Shown piece after piece: positions 23,534-32,316 of a stretch of DNA of 38,026 nt. The stretch comes from Arthrobacter wenxiniae. GTDB taxonomy: Bacteria > Actinomycetota > Actinomycetes > Actinomycetales > Micrococcaceae. Every line of letters begins with the position of its first letter. Positions within the stretch are counted from its first letter, which is position 1. The position numbers and the translations under genes are program-made. The notes under the pieces were generated by a model that searched no databases, had not been told where the DNA came from, and saw only the letters and a list, made by a program, of their open reading frames with translations. The stretch lies in the NCBI RefSeq assembly GCF_013376105.1, contig NZ_JAAMFM010000038.1, forward strand, positions 1 to 38,026, written 5' to 3'.

Positions 23534-26329
23534 ATGGCGGCGGTTCCCCGCGGAGCGTCCAGTAAGTTTAATGCCCCGCGCCCTGTCGGCAAATGGGTGC
23601 CCCGAACGCGCCTGACGGAATTCCTCACCGCTGGGCAGAACTGGCGTCTGGCCCTGATCCATGCACCGGCAGGTTTCGGCAAATCCACCCTTGCCGCCCA
23701 ATGGATGGATCTGCTCGCCGCCCAAGGCCGCACCAGGGTGTGGCTCTCCCTGGACCGCGATGACAACAACACCATCTGGTTTCTCTCCCACTTGCTCGAA
23801 GCCATCGGTCGCGCCATGCCCGGGTTCGACGACGACCTTCAGCAGCTGCTCGAGGAACGTCCCGACGACGCGGAAAGCTACGTCATCCCGGCGCTCATTA
23901 ACGCCATCGACGAAGGCGGGGCCGACGTCGTCGTCGCCTTGGATGACTGGCATCTGGTCACCGACAAACGCACGATGGCGGTAGTGGAACGACTGCTGGA
24001 CTCTGGGGGGACACACTTGTCCTTCATCATCACCAGCCGTACCCGCGCAGGTCTGCCCCTGGGACGACTGATGGTCCGCGGACAGCTCGTCGAGGTCGAT
24101 GCCGTCGCGTTGCGCTTTGACCAGCAGGAATCCCAATCCTTCCTCGTAGAGATCAACCGACTGGATCTTGATAGCGGGGACGTGGCCAGTCTGCACCGGA
24201 CCACAGAGGGGTGGATCGCCGCCCTGCAGCTTGTCTCGCTATCCCTGCGAGATCATCGCGAAGCGTCGGCCTTGATCGAGAGGCTGTCCGGCGGCCACCA
24301 GTCCATTGGCGAGTACCTGGCGGAAAATGTCCTTAACGCCCTCGAGCCCGAGGTCCTCAATTTTCTGCTGGCCACTTCCGTTCCGGAAAGGTTGTGCGCC
24401 GGACTCGCCTCGGCGCTCTCCGGCGTGCAGCAGGGCCAAGCCATGCTGGAACAGATTCAAGCACAAGACCTTTTCCTCCAGCCCCTTGACGAAGATGGGG
24501 ACTGGTTCCGCTATCACCACCTGTTTGAGGATTACCTGCGTCGCCGGTTGGCGCGGGACTACCCCGGTCGAATACAGTCGCTTCACCTCACGGCAGCGCA
24601 CTGGTATGCGGAGAACGGCTTCCCCAGCGACGCGGTCGACCATGCCCTGAGCGCCGGTGACATCGACTTCGCTGTGGAAATCGTCGAGTCCCGGGCCATG
24701 TGGCTGGTGGAGCACTCCAGCATGGCGACGTTGCTGGCCCTGGTAGGCAAGATCCCGGCCGCACGGGTGGCAGGCCAGGCCCGTCTGCAGATGGCCATCG
24801 CCTGGGCGAATACGCTCCTCCACCTCGCCCCCGAAGCACAGGCGGCCCTGAACCGTGCCAGTGCAGTGATGCCAACCGATAAAACACTGAACGATGACGA
24901 CCGCTTTGAATTCGGAGTCGAGAGCCTGGTGGTGCAGAGCTGCATTGACATGTACGGGGACAACGTCAGCCGCGTCCATGAATTGGACGAGAAGTGTTTT
25001 GCCCACACCGACCGGCTGCGCCCATGGATTGTCTCCGTCGCGGCGAACCTCTCAACGTTCAAGAAGATTCACGACGGCGACTACGACCTTGCGCTCAAAC
25101 AGCAGGAATGGGCCAACGCGTTTCACGACCAAACTTCCGGCCCCTTCAGCAATGTCTATGGCCACTGCTTCGCCGGCCTTGCCGCCTATGCCCTGCTGGA
25201 CATGCAGGAAGTTGAAGACCAATTTTCCCTGGCCGTCGATTTGGGCCGAAGCCATGCGGGCAGGCAGTCCCACGCTGCCAGATTGGCAGGGGCCTTGATG
25301 GGCCAGCTTCTCTACGAACGCGGTGCCCTCGACAAGGCCGAAAGACTCCTGGAAGAAACCCACGAACTCGGCTCTGAGGGCGGCGTGGTGGACTTCATGA
25401 TTTCCACGTACTCCACGCTGGCGCGTATCAAGGAACTACGTGGAGACACTGCTGGCGCAGCCGACATCCTCAACGAGGGTGCCGCCGTCGCCGACAGTCT
25501 GGGTCTCAGCCGACTCACACTCGTCATCAATCTGGAACGGGTGCAACTGGGAATCGATACACATCCGTTCAATCCCGATGGCTCCCCCGCATGTGCCGAG
25601 GGAACCGATGCGCTCGAGGAACGTCGTCCGGGACTGGCTGAAACCAACTACCAGATCCTCCTCGCCACACTGATCCGTTCCGAACTGGCCTCAACACTTC
25701 CCGCAACCCGGGATTCCGGGCAGTCATCCACCGTCAATGCTGCCCGCCTCCTTTGGCAACGCGCCGCAGCGTATTCCGGACCGCGCGCAGAGTTGCACGC
25801 CCGCATCCTGTTGGCTGAAGCGCTGCACCATGCGGGCTGGCAGGCCGACGCCGAAGAGACCCTTCTGCCAGCGTTGGACACGTGCTGCCGTTTGGCCCTG
25901 GTGCGGCCTGTCCTTGACGGTGGCCCGGGCTGCTCCGAACTCGTGAAGACCATCTCCGACAAACTCAGACTGGGTGCGACAACATACACGCGCACTCCCG
26001 AGCTGGGGCCTTTCCTCAGCCTGTTGATTCGGCTGGACTCAAATACGGCTGTTGACCGGGGCCAGTCCCCCGCCCGCACGCTTGGCGGAGCCCAGTTCGG
26101 GCGCCCACAGCAGGCCGGCATTGCGGAGCCGGGCCTTACAGGGCGTGAACAGGCGATTTTGCAGCTGGTCGGTCAGGGCCGTTCCAACCGTGAAATTGCC
26201 CGAGAGCTGCACCTGGGGATCAACACGGTGAAGTGGTATCTGAAGAACCTGTTCAGCAGCCTTGGCGTGGACAACCGCCAAGGCTGCGTGGCAGAGGCGC
26301 GCCGCCGACACTTGCTGGACCTTGAATAG
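23534..26329 (+). CDS. MalT-like (LAL) LuxR-family ATP-binding transcriptional activator
   Basis: A 931-residue regulator. An N-terminal STAND NTPase has Walker A APAGFGKS (44-51), a Walker B in the VVVALDDWHLV region and TSRTRAGLPLGRLMVRGQL. A long TPR-like helical region follows (about 330-830). The LuxR helix-turn-helix at about 865-925 includes LTGREQAILQLVGQGRSNREIARELHLGINTVKWYLKNLF. The ribosome site AAGGAGGTGG precedes the ATG. MalT-type proteins bind an inducer and ATP, oligomerise and activate transcription. Its place between the two acetone operons suggests it activates the acx genes, replacing the sigma-54-dependent AcxR of proteobacteria. Confidence 0.92.
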   Translation: MAAVPRGASSKFNAPRPVGKWVPRTRLTEFLTAGQNWRLALIHAPAGFGKSTLAAQWMDLLAAQGRTRVWLSLDRDDNNTIWFLSHLLEAIGRAMPGFDDDLQQLLEERPDDAESYVIPALINAIDEGGADVVVALDDWHLVTDKRTMAVVERLLDSGGTHLSFIITSRTRAGLPLGRLMVRGQLVEVDAVALRFDQQESQSFLVEINRLDLDSGDVASLHRTTEGWIAALQLVSLSLRDHREASALIERLSGGHQSIGEYLAENVLNALEPEVLNFLLATSVPERLCAGLASALSGVQQGQAMLEQIQAQDLFLQPLDEDGDWFRYHHLFEDYLRRRLARDYPGRIQSLHLTAAHWYAENGFPSDAVDHALSAGDIDFAVEIVESRAMWLVEHSSMATLLALVGKIPAARVAGQARLQMAIAWANTLLHLAPEAQAALNRASAVMPTDKTLNDDDRFEFGVESLVVQSCIDMYGDNVSRVHELDEKCFAHTDRLRPWIVSVAANLSTFKKIHDGDYDLALKQQEWANAFHDQTSGPFSNVYGHCFAGLAAYALLDMQEVEDQFSLAVDLGRSHAGRQSHAARLAGALMGQLLYERGALDKAERLLEETHELGSEGGVVDFMISTYSTLARIKELRGDTAGAADILNEGAAVADSLGLSRLTLVINLERVQLGIDTHPFNPDGSPACAEGTDALEERRPGLAETNYQILLATLIRSELASTLPATRDSGQSSTVNAARLLWQRAAAYSGPRAELHARILLAEALHHAGWQADAEETLLPALDTCCRLALVRPVLDGGPGCSELVKTISDKLRLGATTYTRTPELGPFLSLLIRLDSNTAVDRGQSPARTLGGAQFGRPQQAGIAEPGLTGREQAILQLVGQGRSNREIARELHLGINTVKWYLKNLFSSLGVDNRQGCVAEARRRHLLDLE

Positions 26330-26341
26330 CCGGTACCGGCC
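26330..26341. terminator. Palindrome between convergent genes
   Basis: GCCGGTACCGGC is a perfect 12-bp palindrome directly after the LuxR-gene stop and just before the 3' end of the convergent minus-strand gene. It could act as a weak bidirectional terminator; it has no real loop and no T-run. Confidence 0.35.
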
Positions 26342-26344
26342 CGA

Positions 26345-27166
26345 TTATTTGAGCGATTCCAGCCGCGCGAGGACTTCTTCGGGCCGAGCAGAAACCGGAA
26401 CTTCCGCGTAGAAGAAGTCCGTATCCGGCAGTGCGATCTGAGCCCCGTGCCAGAACGTGTCAGGGATGTATCCGCCTGCGGCGGTTTCGGCGTGCAGCTT
26501 GACTTGACGCCCTTCGAGCTGGCCTAAAGTCCACCGGTAGTTCGCGGTCACATTGGCGATGGGCGTGTACGTCTCCAACGGCACCGAAACGTGCGCTCCG
26601 CCGTCCTTGTGGCAACGATCGTCGAGTAATACGCCGGCGATGGGGAGGTTGGTGAAGGAACGCAGCCAATCGCTGACATACATGGAGGCGTTTTCGGCGT
26701 CATCGGCGCTCAACTCGGCCACGCCGGCGGCGCCGCCAAATGCGTGGGTGGCCAGGAGCCAGTTCATCGGCGACGGGATGCGCAGCACCACTGGTTGGCG
26801 GGCTGTCTGGGCGAAGACCGTGGCGAATTCGTGCACTGTCTTGTTCGTTCCTTCGTCCGCCAAGAGCGTCCGCAGTGCGTACCCCGTCCGGGATTTGCCA
26901 GCCATGGCAGCCTCAAGCCTTGTGTTGCCGGTGGTCAGGTGCCCGTAAAGCCTGCTCAGGTCCAACAGTGCGGCGTCGGGGCTCAGCAGACCTTGGGCCT
27001 GCGAGAAATAGGCGCAGTATTCGACGGGGTTGTCCCATGGAACCGCGCGGCCTCGAAGAATGACGGACGAGGCGTAATCGTGGTGATCCAACACCACGGC
27101 TTTGGTCCTGCCCGAAGGGGGCGCGGCAACAATGCTGATCAGTGAGGTGGACGTTGACGTGGTCAT
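26345..27166 (-). CDS. Hypothetical protein linked to acetone carboxylase genes (273 aa)
   Basis: A 273-residue soluble protein downstream of acxB in the same direction, with GGAGATACC before its ATG. Not firmly recognised. The stretches HAFGGAAGVAELSADDAENA, YVSDWLRSFTNLPIAGVLLDD and ANYRWTLGQLEGRQVKLHAE recall the C-terminal barrel of UroD/MetE-like proteins. That is weak and from memory. No zinc-binding Cys/His set of MetE is evident. A 15-bp hairpin separates it from acxB. It may be an accessory or maturation protein for the carboxylase or act on a related substrate. Confidence 0.75.
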   Translation of the reverse strand: MTTSTSTSLISIVAAPPSGRTKAVVLDHHDYASSVILRGRAVPWDNPVEYCAYFSQAQGLLSPDAALLDLSRLYGHLTTGNTRLEAAMAGKSRTGYALRTLLADEGTNKTVHEFATVFAQTARQPVVLRIPSPMNWLLATHAFGGAAGVAELSADDAENASMYVSDWLRSFTNLPIAGVLLDDRCHKDGGAHVSVPLETYTPIANVTANYRWTLGQLEGRQVKLHAETAAGGYIPDTFWHGAQIALPDTDFFYAEVPVSARPEEVLARLESLK

Positions 27167-27193
27167 GGTATCTCCAGGTTTCTGCTGTCTAGT

Positions 27194-27245
27194 GCCCTCA
27201 GCACCGCACCGTCCCGTGAATTGTGGAGGATGCGGCGCTGAGGGC
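27194..27245 (-). terminator. 15-bp hairpin between acxB and the next gene
   Basis: GCCCTCAGCaCCGCA (27194-27208) pairs with TGCGGcGCTGAGGGC (27231-27245), one mismatch, 22-base loop. It lies 43 bp beyond the acxB stop in the direction of transcription and 28 bp before the start of the 273-residue gene. It may terminate part of the acx transcript or protect its 3' end. Confidence 0.65.
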
Positions 27246-27287
27246 GGTCGTGACTTGGTAGGTGGTGACCAGCGGATGCTGCAGGGC

Positions 27288-29618
27288 CTAAGCCCGGCGC
27301 TGGACGACTTCGTTGTGCTTGGTCTCCAGTTCGCGGATGCGCTCCTCGAGCTTCTCGATCTTCACTTCCCGGCGGTCCGGAATCATGATCAGGGGCAGCT
27401 TGTCCACCGTCGCCTTGACCCGCTCCGGGCCACTGCTGGTGAAGTGCGTGGCCGTCAGTTCGTCCGTGTCATCCCCCCAGGAACCGTAGTAGAGCAGGTC
27501 CTTCGGAGGCTCGGCTTGGACATAGGACTCTAGGAACTCCTTGTACGGCTTGCCGCGGGAGAGTCGCGCCTGGCGTGCATCGTGGCGGAGCTGGCGCGTG
27601 GCCTCTTCGTCGACAACAAACGTCTCAGGGTCCCAGACCACACCATAGATGGTGGTGGCCACGTGAGCGGAAATACGTCCCAGTTCCAGGTCCTTGGCCA
27701 CGGATTCCGGATCGCGCTCCAGCACGTCACCGTACCCGCCACCGGAACCCTGAGCGATCATGTACAGCTCACCGTCCTTGGCGACGTCGAACTGCAAGCC
27801 CATGTGCGCCGTCGTATATTTACCGCCCTCATAAGGCCGGTCATTCATGATCCGCTCCATGGACAAGTCAAACTGGCTGGAATCCTTGCGGATGATGTCA
27901 TAGATGTTGATGCCCTTGACCATGGCCAACGGGTTGGTGCTGCAACCGTAGCCACCAAACATGCCCGTGACCGAGGAGAACTTCGAGCCCGAGGTCACCG
28001 TCATGAAGCCCCACATGGGAGTTCCCTCGGCGGCCACGATCATCTCGTACCCCATGCCACCGCTGTTCTTGCCGAAGCCCTGGTTGTCACGAACGATCCG
28101 CTTGCTCACCAACTGCATGAAGGGAACCTCCTCCTCCATGACCTCCTGCTCAGCGGTGTCCGCCATCGCACAGAACAACGGCGAGACGGCATCCTCACCG
28201 TCGCGGAAGGCCTTGGCACCACCACCCATCCCATTAAGGTCAGCACACAAGTTGCCCACCTGATCCCCATGTTGGGTCAACCCGCCCCAAAGGAACGTGT
28301 TGATCTGGTTGAACCAAGGAGCCAAAACGTTGGAGAACTTCTCCGGGTTGGAGAACTGCATCTTCGCAAACGCCGTCTGCAGAGCCGAGAAACCACGAAA
28401 CGACGCCTGCAGGGACTGCCCCATGGGCGCGTCATATCCGGCGTCGGCCCACGTATGTTCATCAGAGACGATGTCAATCGGAGACATGGCCGAGGTACAC
28501 CGTGGCAAATCCGGCCACCAGAACGCGAGGATCGCCTGCATCATCATCGACTTGACCGAACACAAGGGTGAGTTGATGGCGCGGTTGAGGATTTCCGGTC
28601 CCGTCCCCCGCAGGTCAACCGTCATGTTCTCACCCTTGACGGTCACCTTGCAGGCAAACTTGATCAAGATGTTTTCCTTCAGCGTCGAGTCCATGAACTG
28701 GTTGAACGTCACGGTGCCGTCGGGCAGTTCACTGATGCGCCGTTTGACTTCTTGTTCGACGTCTTCGACCGTGACGCGCAGGGCAGCAACGAAGGTCTCG
28801 ATCCCGACCTCATCGATGATGCTGTCCACACGTTCCTGGATCCGCTGCACCGCACCGATCTTGACCTTCAAATCGGCCAGCTGCAGTTTGGGGTCGCGGA
28901 CCGAGTGCTGCAGGAAGGTCAGCAGGTCACGGCGCAACTCTCCCTTCTCAACGATCTTGAACGGGGACATCCGCAGTCCGTCATCGAACGGGGTTTCTGA
29001 ACCGGACGGCATGCCCCCGGGCTCGCAGGCACCGTTCTCCCCTTCGTGGATGGTGGCAGCCACCCACGCGATGATCTGCCCGTCGCGCATGATCGGCGTG
29101 ATCATCGACTGGTCCGTGTTGTGGACGTTACCGTACCGGGCATCGTTGTGAATGAATCCGTCGCCGGGGTTGATTCCGACGGTCGGCTCGTCCTTCCAGT
29201 ACTTCATGATGTACCGGATCGGGTGGTGCAAGATTGCCGAGAACGCGATCACGCCGTGACAAGAGAGGTAGGTGACGTCGCCCTCCGCGGTGTAGATCGC
29301 CGTCGTCAGGTCCCCCCATTTGGCCCCGGGTGCTGCGCCCATCGCCTCGCACATTTCGTAACCCTCGTCCAGCGCGCCAGCAAGGCGCTTGCGGATCCGG
29401 TCAATCTGAATCGGGTCAATGCCTTTGGCGATGCACTCTTCCTCGTAGGCCGATCGGGAGGTGATCTGGTGGCTGCGCATGATGGCAGGATCGGGCCCCA
29501 GGAAAAGGGTGGTTTCGTCCATGAACTGGTCGACCCATTCCTGTTCCTGGTCAGTGAGCGGCTGCGACGTTCCGTCGCCGCCGCTGGCGTTGCTGGTTTC
29601 ATTTACTGTAAGCGTCAT
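27288..29618 (-). CDS. acxB: Acetone carboxylase alpha subunit (HyuB family)
   Basis: A 776-residue HyuB/hydantoinase-B family protein; as I recall, the characterised acetone carboxylase alpha subunit has the same length. It forms the site where acetone and bicarbonate, activated by ATP, give acetoacetate. H166, D169 and H191 (VHNTDQ and ATIHEGE) match the spacing of the manganese ligands known for that enzyme, recalled from the literature. The C-terminal coiled segment (EKLEERIRELETKHNEV) is also present. It lies 58 bp after acxA in the acx operon. Acetophenone carboxylase is related but needs more subunits. Confidence 0.9.
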   Translation of the reverse strand: MTLTVNETSNASGGDGTSQPLTDQEQEWVDQFMDETTLFLGPDPAIMRSHQITSRSAYEEECIAKGIDPIQIDRIRKRLAGALDEGYEMCEAMGAAPGAKWGDLTTAIYTAEGDVTYLSCHGVIAFSAILHHPIRYIMKYWKDEPTVGINPGDGFIHNDARYGNVHNTDQSMITPIMRDGQIIAWVAATIHEGENGACEPGGMPSGSETPFDDGLRMSPFKIVEKGELRRDLLTFLQHSVRDPKLQLADLKVKIGAVQRIQERVDSIIDEVGIETFVAALRVTVEDVEQEVKRRISELPDGTVTFNQFMDSTLKENILIKFACKVTVKGENMTVDLRGTGPEILNRAINSPLCSVKSMMMQAILAFWWPDLPRCTSAMSPIDIVSDEHTWADAGYDAPMGQSLQASFRGFSALQTAFAKMQFSNPEKFSNVLAPWFNQINTFLWGGLTQHGDQVGNLCADLNGMGGGAKAFRDGEDAVSPLFCAMADTAEQEVMEEEVPFMQLVSKRIVRDNQGFGKNSGGMGYEMIVAAEGTPMWGFMTVTSGSKFSSVTGMFGGYGCSTNPLAMVKGINIYDIIRKDSSQFDLSMERIMNDRPYEGGKYTTAHMGLQFDVAKDGELYMIAQGSGGGYGDVLERDPESVAKDLELGRISAHVATTIYGVVWDPETFVVDEEATRQLRHDARQARLSRGKPYKEFLESYVQAEPPKDLLYYGSWGDDTDELTATHFTSSGPERVKATVDKLPLIMIPDRREVKIEKLEERIRELETKHNEVVQRRA

Positions 29619-29676
29619 TGCTATCAGGCTCCTTCAATGGTCAGTGCTGGAAGGTTGTGGGATGGTGTGCTCATGG

Positions 29677-31803
29677 TCAGTCCTTGAGGAACCAAACGGC
29701 ACCTTGCGGCGTCGGTTCAAGACGCCACGACGGCTCCACCAGGAAGGTGGTGTTTTCCGTGGTCACGATGGCTGGGCCGTGGATGACGTGCTGGTGGTGC
29801 AACGACTCCTCGTCGTAGACCGGCGTGTCAACGGCACCGTCGATCTTCACGAAATGCACCTGTCGAGTGCCCACTGGCTTCGGCATGGTCCTGTCATGGC
29901 CGGATTCGATTGAATCGAATTTCACCACGTCCCCATCCACGTAAGAGGACACTCGAACGGTCTGCGCCCTGATGCCGGCCTCCGGTGCCTGGCTGCCGAC
30001 GCCATAGCGTTGGCCGTAGATGTCCGAGAAGGTGCGGATGAGGTGAAGAACGTCGGCGACGCCGTTGACTCGGTTGATGTCGAAGACGACAGCCGTGGTG
30101 ACCAGCTGATTGCCGTAGCGCAGATCCATTTCCAGGCTGTGACGGATGTCGGCGGGGTTGTAACCCTGCCGGACCAGGTCCCCTTTGCCCCTGGCCTCCA
30201 GATCCTCGATGACCTGGTTCAGCTCGTCGTAGGTGTTGTACAGGCTGCGGTCCGTGGGGTTGTAAAGGACCACGTGGGAGCCGCGCTCATGGATGTGAAG
30301 CGGCTTCATGTTGCCTGCACCACACGCCGAAAATACCGAGGAAAAGGGCGGGGCAAGGATCCGTTTGATTCCGGCGTGATCGGCGATCCCGCAAGCGTGG
30401 AGCGGGCCGTTGCCGCCGTAGGCCAGCATGGTGAAGTCTTCCGGCAAGTACCCGCGCACGCGCAGTTCCTTCGACATGCCGATGGCCATCTGCTCATCCA
30501 CGGCGTTCTTGACGATCTTGGCCACCTCAATGGTGTCCAAATCCAGCTCATCGGAAAGGACCTCATCGAGGGCGTACACGGAGCGCTTCTTGTTCAACGT
30601 GATGAAGCCGTTGGCGTAGTTGTCCGGGTCCAGGTAGCCCAGCACCAAGTCCGCGTCGGTGACCGTCGGGCGCAGCCCGCCTCGGTCATAACATGCCGGC
30701 CCTGGATCCGAACCCGCCGATTCTGGCCCAATCTGCACCGAATGGTGGATCCTGTCATAACTGGCGATCGAGCCACCCCCGGCGCCGAGTGTCAGCAGGT
30801 GGATCATCGGCACAGACACCAGCCAGCGGCCGATGGTCGGCTGGAAGTCGTAGTGCTTTACACCGCCCTCGGGGACAAGTCCAATGTCAAAGGACGTTCC
30901 GCCCATGTCCGTGGAGATCACGTTCCCCAACCCGGTGCTGTCGGCCAGGTGCTGGGCTGCACCTACGCCGGCAATTGGGCCGGAGTGAATGGTCTGCAGT
31001 GCGTCGGTGGAATTCGACTGCGCCATGCCGCCAGAGTTGTGGATGACCAGCATGGGCTTGTCATAACCGGAACCCCTCAGGTTATTGGACAGCTGCCCCA
31101 GCGCGTGGAACATGATCTCGTGCAGAAAAGCGTCAACTATGGTTGAGGTCGCTCGAACATATTCGCCTTTCCGCCCCGAAACCTGGCTGCCCAGCAGAAC
31201 CGGGATGGCGCCCAGTTCATGAGCGGGGTACTCGTCCAGAATGATGTCCAGAATCTGCTGTTCGTGGATCGGGTTTTCGGTGGAGTTGACCAACGAAACG
31301 ACCAGCGCTTCCGCCCCGGCGTCGACCAATTCGCGGACCTGCATGCGAACGTCTTCTTCCATCAGTCCCACCACGACTTTGCCCGCAGAGTTGATTCTTT
31401 CCTTCACTGAGCGAATCAGCGCACGGGGAACCAGCGGATCGGGGCGTGTGGCGTCGGGCATGTTCTGCTGCTTGGACGGGTCCAGCCCTTCACCGTAGCC
31501 CCGACCGCGAGACAGGGGGATGGTGTCCTCAAAACCGTGGGTGACCAGGGCGCCGACACGCGGACCCTTGCCTTCAATGAGGGCATTGGTACCCAGCGTT
31601 GTGGCGTAACGTACCGAATCAACCTCGGCCAGCACCAGGTCTCGGTCCAGGCCGGCCCGAGAGCAGGCAAGATCCAGGGCTTCGTTAAATCCTTGGGCCA
31701 GATTGTGGTGGGTTGTCAGCGCTTTCGCTTCGACATACACATCATCCCAGGCGAAAAAACAGTCGGTAAATGTACCGCCGATGTCAACGGAAATTCGTTT
31801 CAT
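29677..31803 (-). CDS. acxA: Acetone carboxylase beta subunit (HyuA family)
   Basis: A 708-residue HyuA/ASKHA-fold ATPase that phosphorylates acetone and bicarbonate. Phosphate motifs are SVDIGGTFTDCF (residues 5-16), STDMGGTSFDIG (second phosphate loop) and MLAYGGNGPLHACG. The blocks LGAGGGSIASYD and GPESAGSDPGPACYDRGG are typical of the hydantoinase/oxoprolinase A group. The ATG at 31803 is 15 bp after acxC, so the genes are one operon. Gene order here is paralogue-acxC-acxA-acxB, unlike the acxABC order of well-studied proteobacteria. Confidence 0.9.
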   Translation of the reverse strand: MKRISVDIGGTFTDCFFAWDDVYVEAKALTTHHNLAQGFNEALDLACSRAGLDRDLVLAEVDSVRYATTLGTNALIEGKGPRVGALVTHGFEDTIPLSRGRGYGEGLDPSKQQNMPDATRPDPLVPRALIRSVKERINSAGKVVVGLMEEDVRMQVRELVDAGAEALVVSLVNSTENPIHEQQILDIILDEYPAHELGAIPVLLGSQVSGRKGEYVRATSTIVDAFLHEIMFHALGQLSNNLRGSGYDKPMLVIHNSGGMAQSNSTDALQTIHSGPIAGVGAAQHLADSTGLGNVISTDMGGTSFDIGLVPEGGVKHYDFQPTIGRWLVSVPMIHLLTLGAGGGSIASYDRIHHSVQIGPESAGSDPGPACYDRGGLRPTVTDADLVLGYLDPDNYANGFITLNKKRSVYALDEVLSDELDLDTIEVAKIVKNAVDEQMAIGMSKELRVRGYLPEDFTMLAYGGNGPLHACGIADHAGIKRILAPPFSSVFSACGAGNMKPLHIHERGSHVVLYNPTDRSLYNTYDELNQVIEDLEARGKGDLVRQGYNPADIRHSLEMDLRYGNQLVTTAVVFDINRVNGVADVLHLIRTFSDIYGQRYGVGSQAPEAGIRAQTVRVSSYVDGDVVKFDSIESGHDRTMPKPVGTRQVHFVKIDGAVDTPVYDEESLHHQHVIHGPAIVTTENTTFLVEPSWRLEPTPQGAVWFLKD

Positions 31804-31818
31804 GACCAGGGGTTTCCT

Positions 31819-32274
31819 TTAGCTGTGCGAATGGGGGGCTGACGCGGAAAGACTGTTGTAGGAACCAAGGGCCGGGCTGAAATCGGCAACTGCCTCTTCA
31901 CCTGGTCCGTAGTTGATGACGGACGCAGGGTCCGTTCCACGTTCGGTCCACTTTTCGCGGAGCGAGTCAATGTCCCACAGCATGTCCACTGTCGGCGGGT
32001 GTCCCGGCGGCACGTACTCGGTCTCCAACTGGGTCCCACACCCGGGACAGTAGAACTCCAGGATCCGGCAAAACGTGGGATCCGGCGCAAACGTGAATTC
32101 GTATTTCTCCGGGTCCAAAATGGACTGGTGGATGTCCCTCGGGTCCCTGTCGTAGACGAGGGTCCCTTCCTTGTAGTTGCCTCTCGCATCGCCGAGGTCG
32201 TGGTCGCAGACCTTGCACGTCCAGCGCTCAGTGTCGAGGTCGATGATCAGATATTCCGTCATTGGAATGCGCAT
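31819..32274 (-). CDS. acxC: Acetone carboxylase gamma subunit
   Basis: A 151-residue protein from ATG 32274 (AAGGTGAG about 9 bp before it); the longer frame to 32313 adds a poor N-terminus. Two CxxC pairs, CKVC near residue 20 and CPGC near 74, form a likely zinc site. ILEFYCPGCGTQLETEYVPPGHP and WDIDSLREKW are family landmarks. It completes the three-subunit acetone carboxylase. It lies between the HyuA-like paralogue (42 bp) and acxA (15 bp). Confidence 0.88.
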   Translation of the reverse strand: MRIPMTEYLIIDLDTERWTCKVCDHDLGDARGNYKEGTLVYDRDPRDIHQSILDPEKYEFTFAPDPTFCRILEFYCPGCGTQLETEYVPPGHPPTVDMLWDIDSLREKWTERGTDPASVINYGPGEEAVADFSPALGSYNSLSASAPHSHS

Positions 32275-32316
32275 GCTTTGTCTCACCTTTTCTTCTAACA
32301 AATAGTGGTGCAATGA

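Noticed and set aside
30010-31146. A 378-codon plus-strand open frame
   Set aside because: Antisense to acxA, no ribosome site, and Val/Gly/Asp-rich shadow composition.
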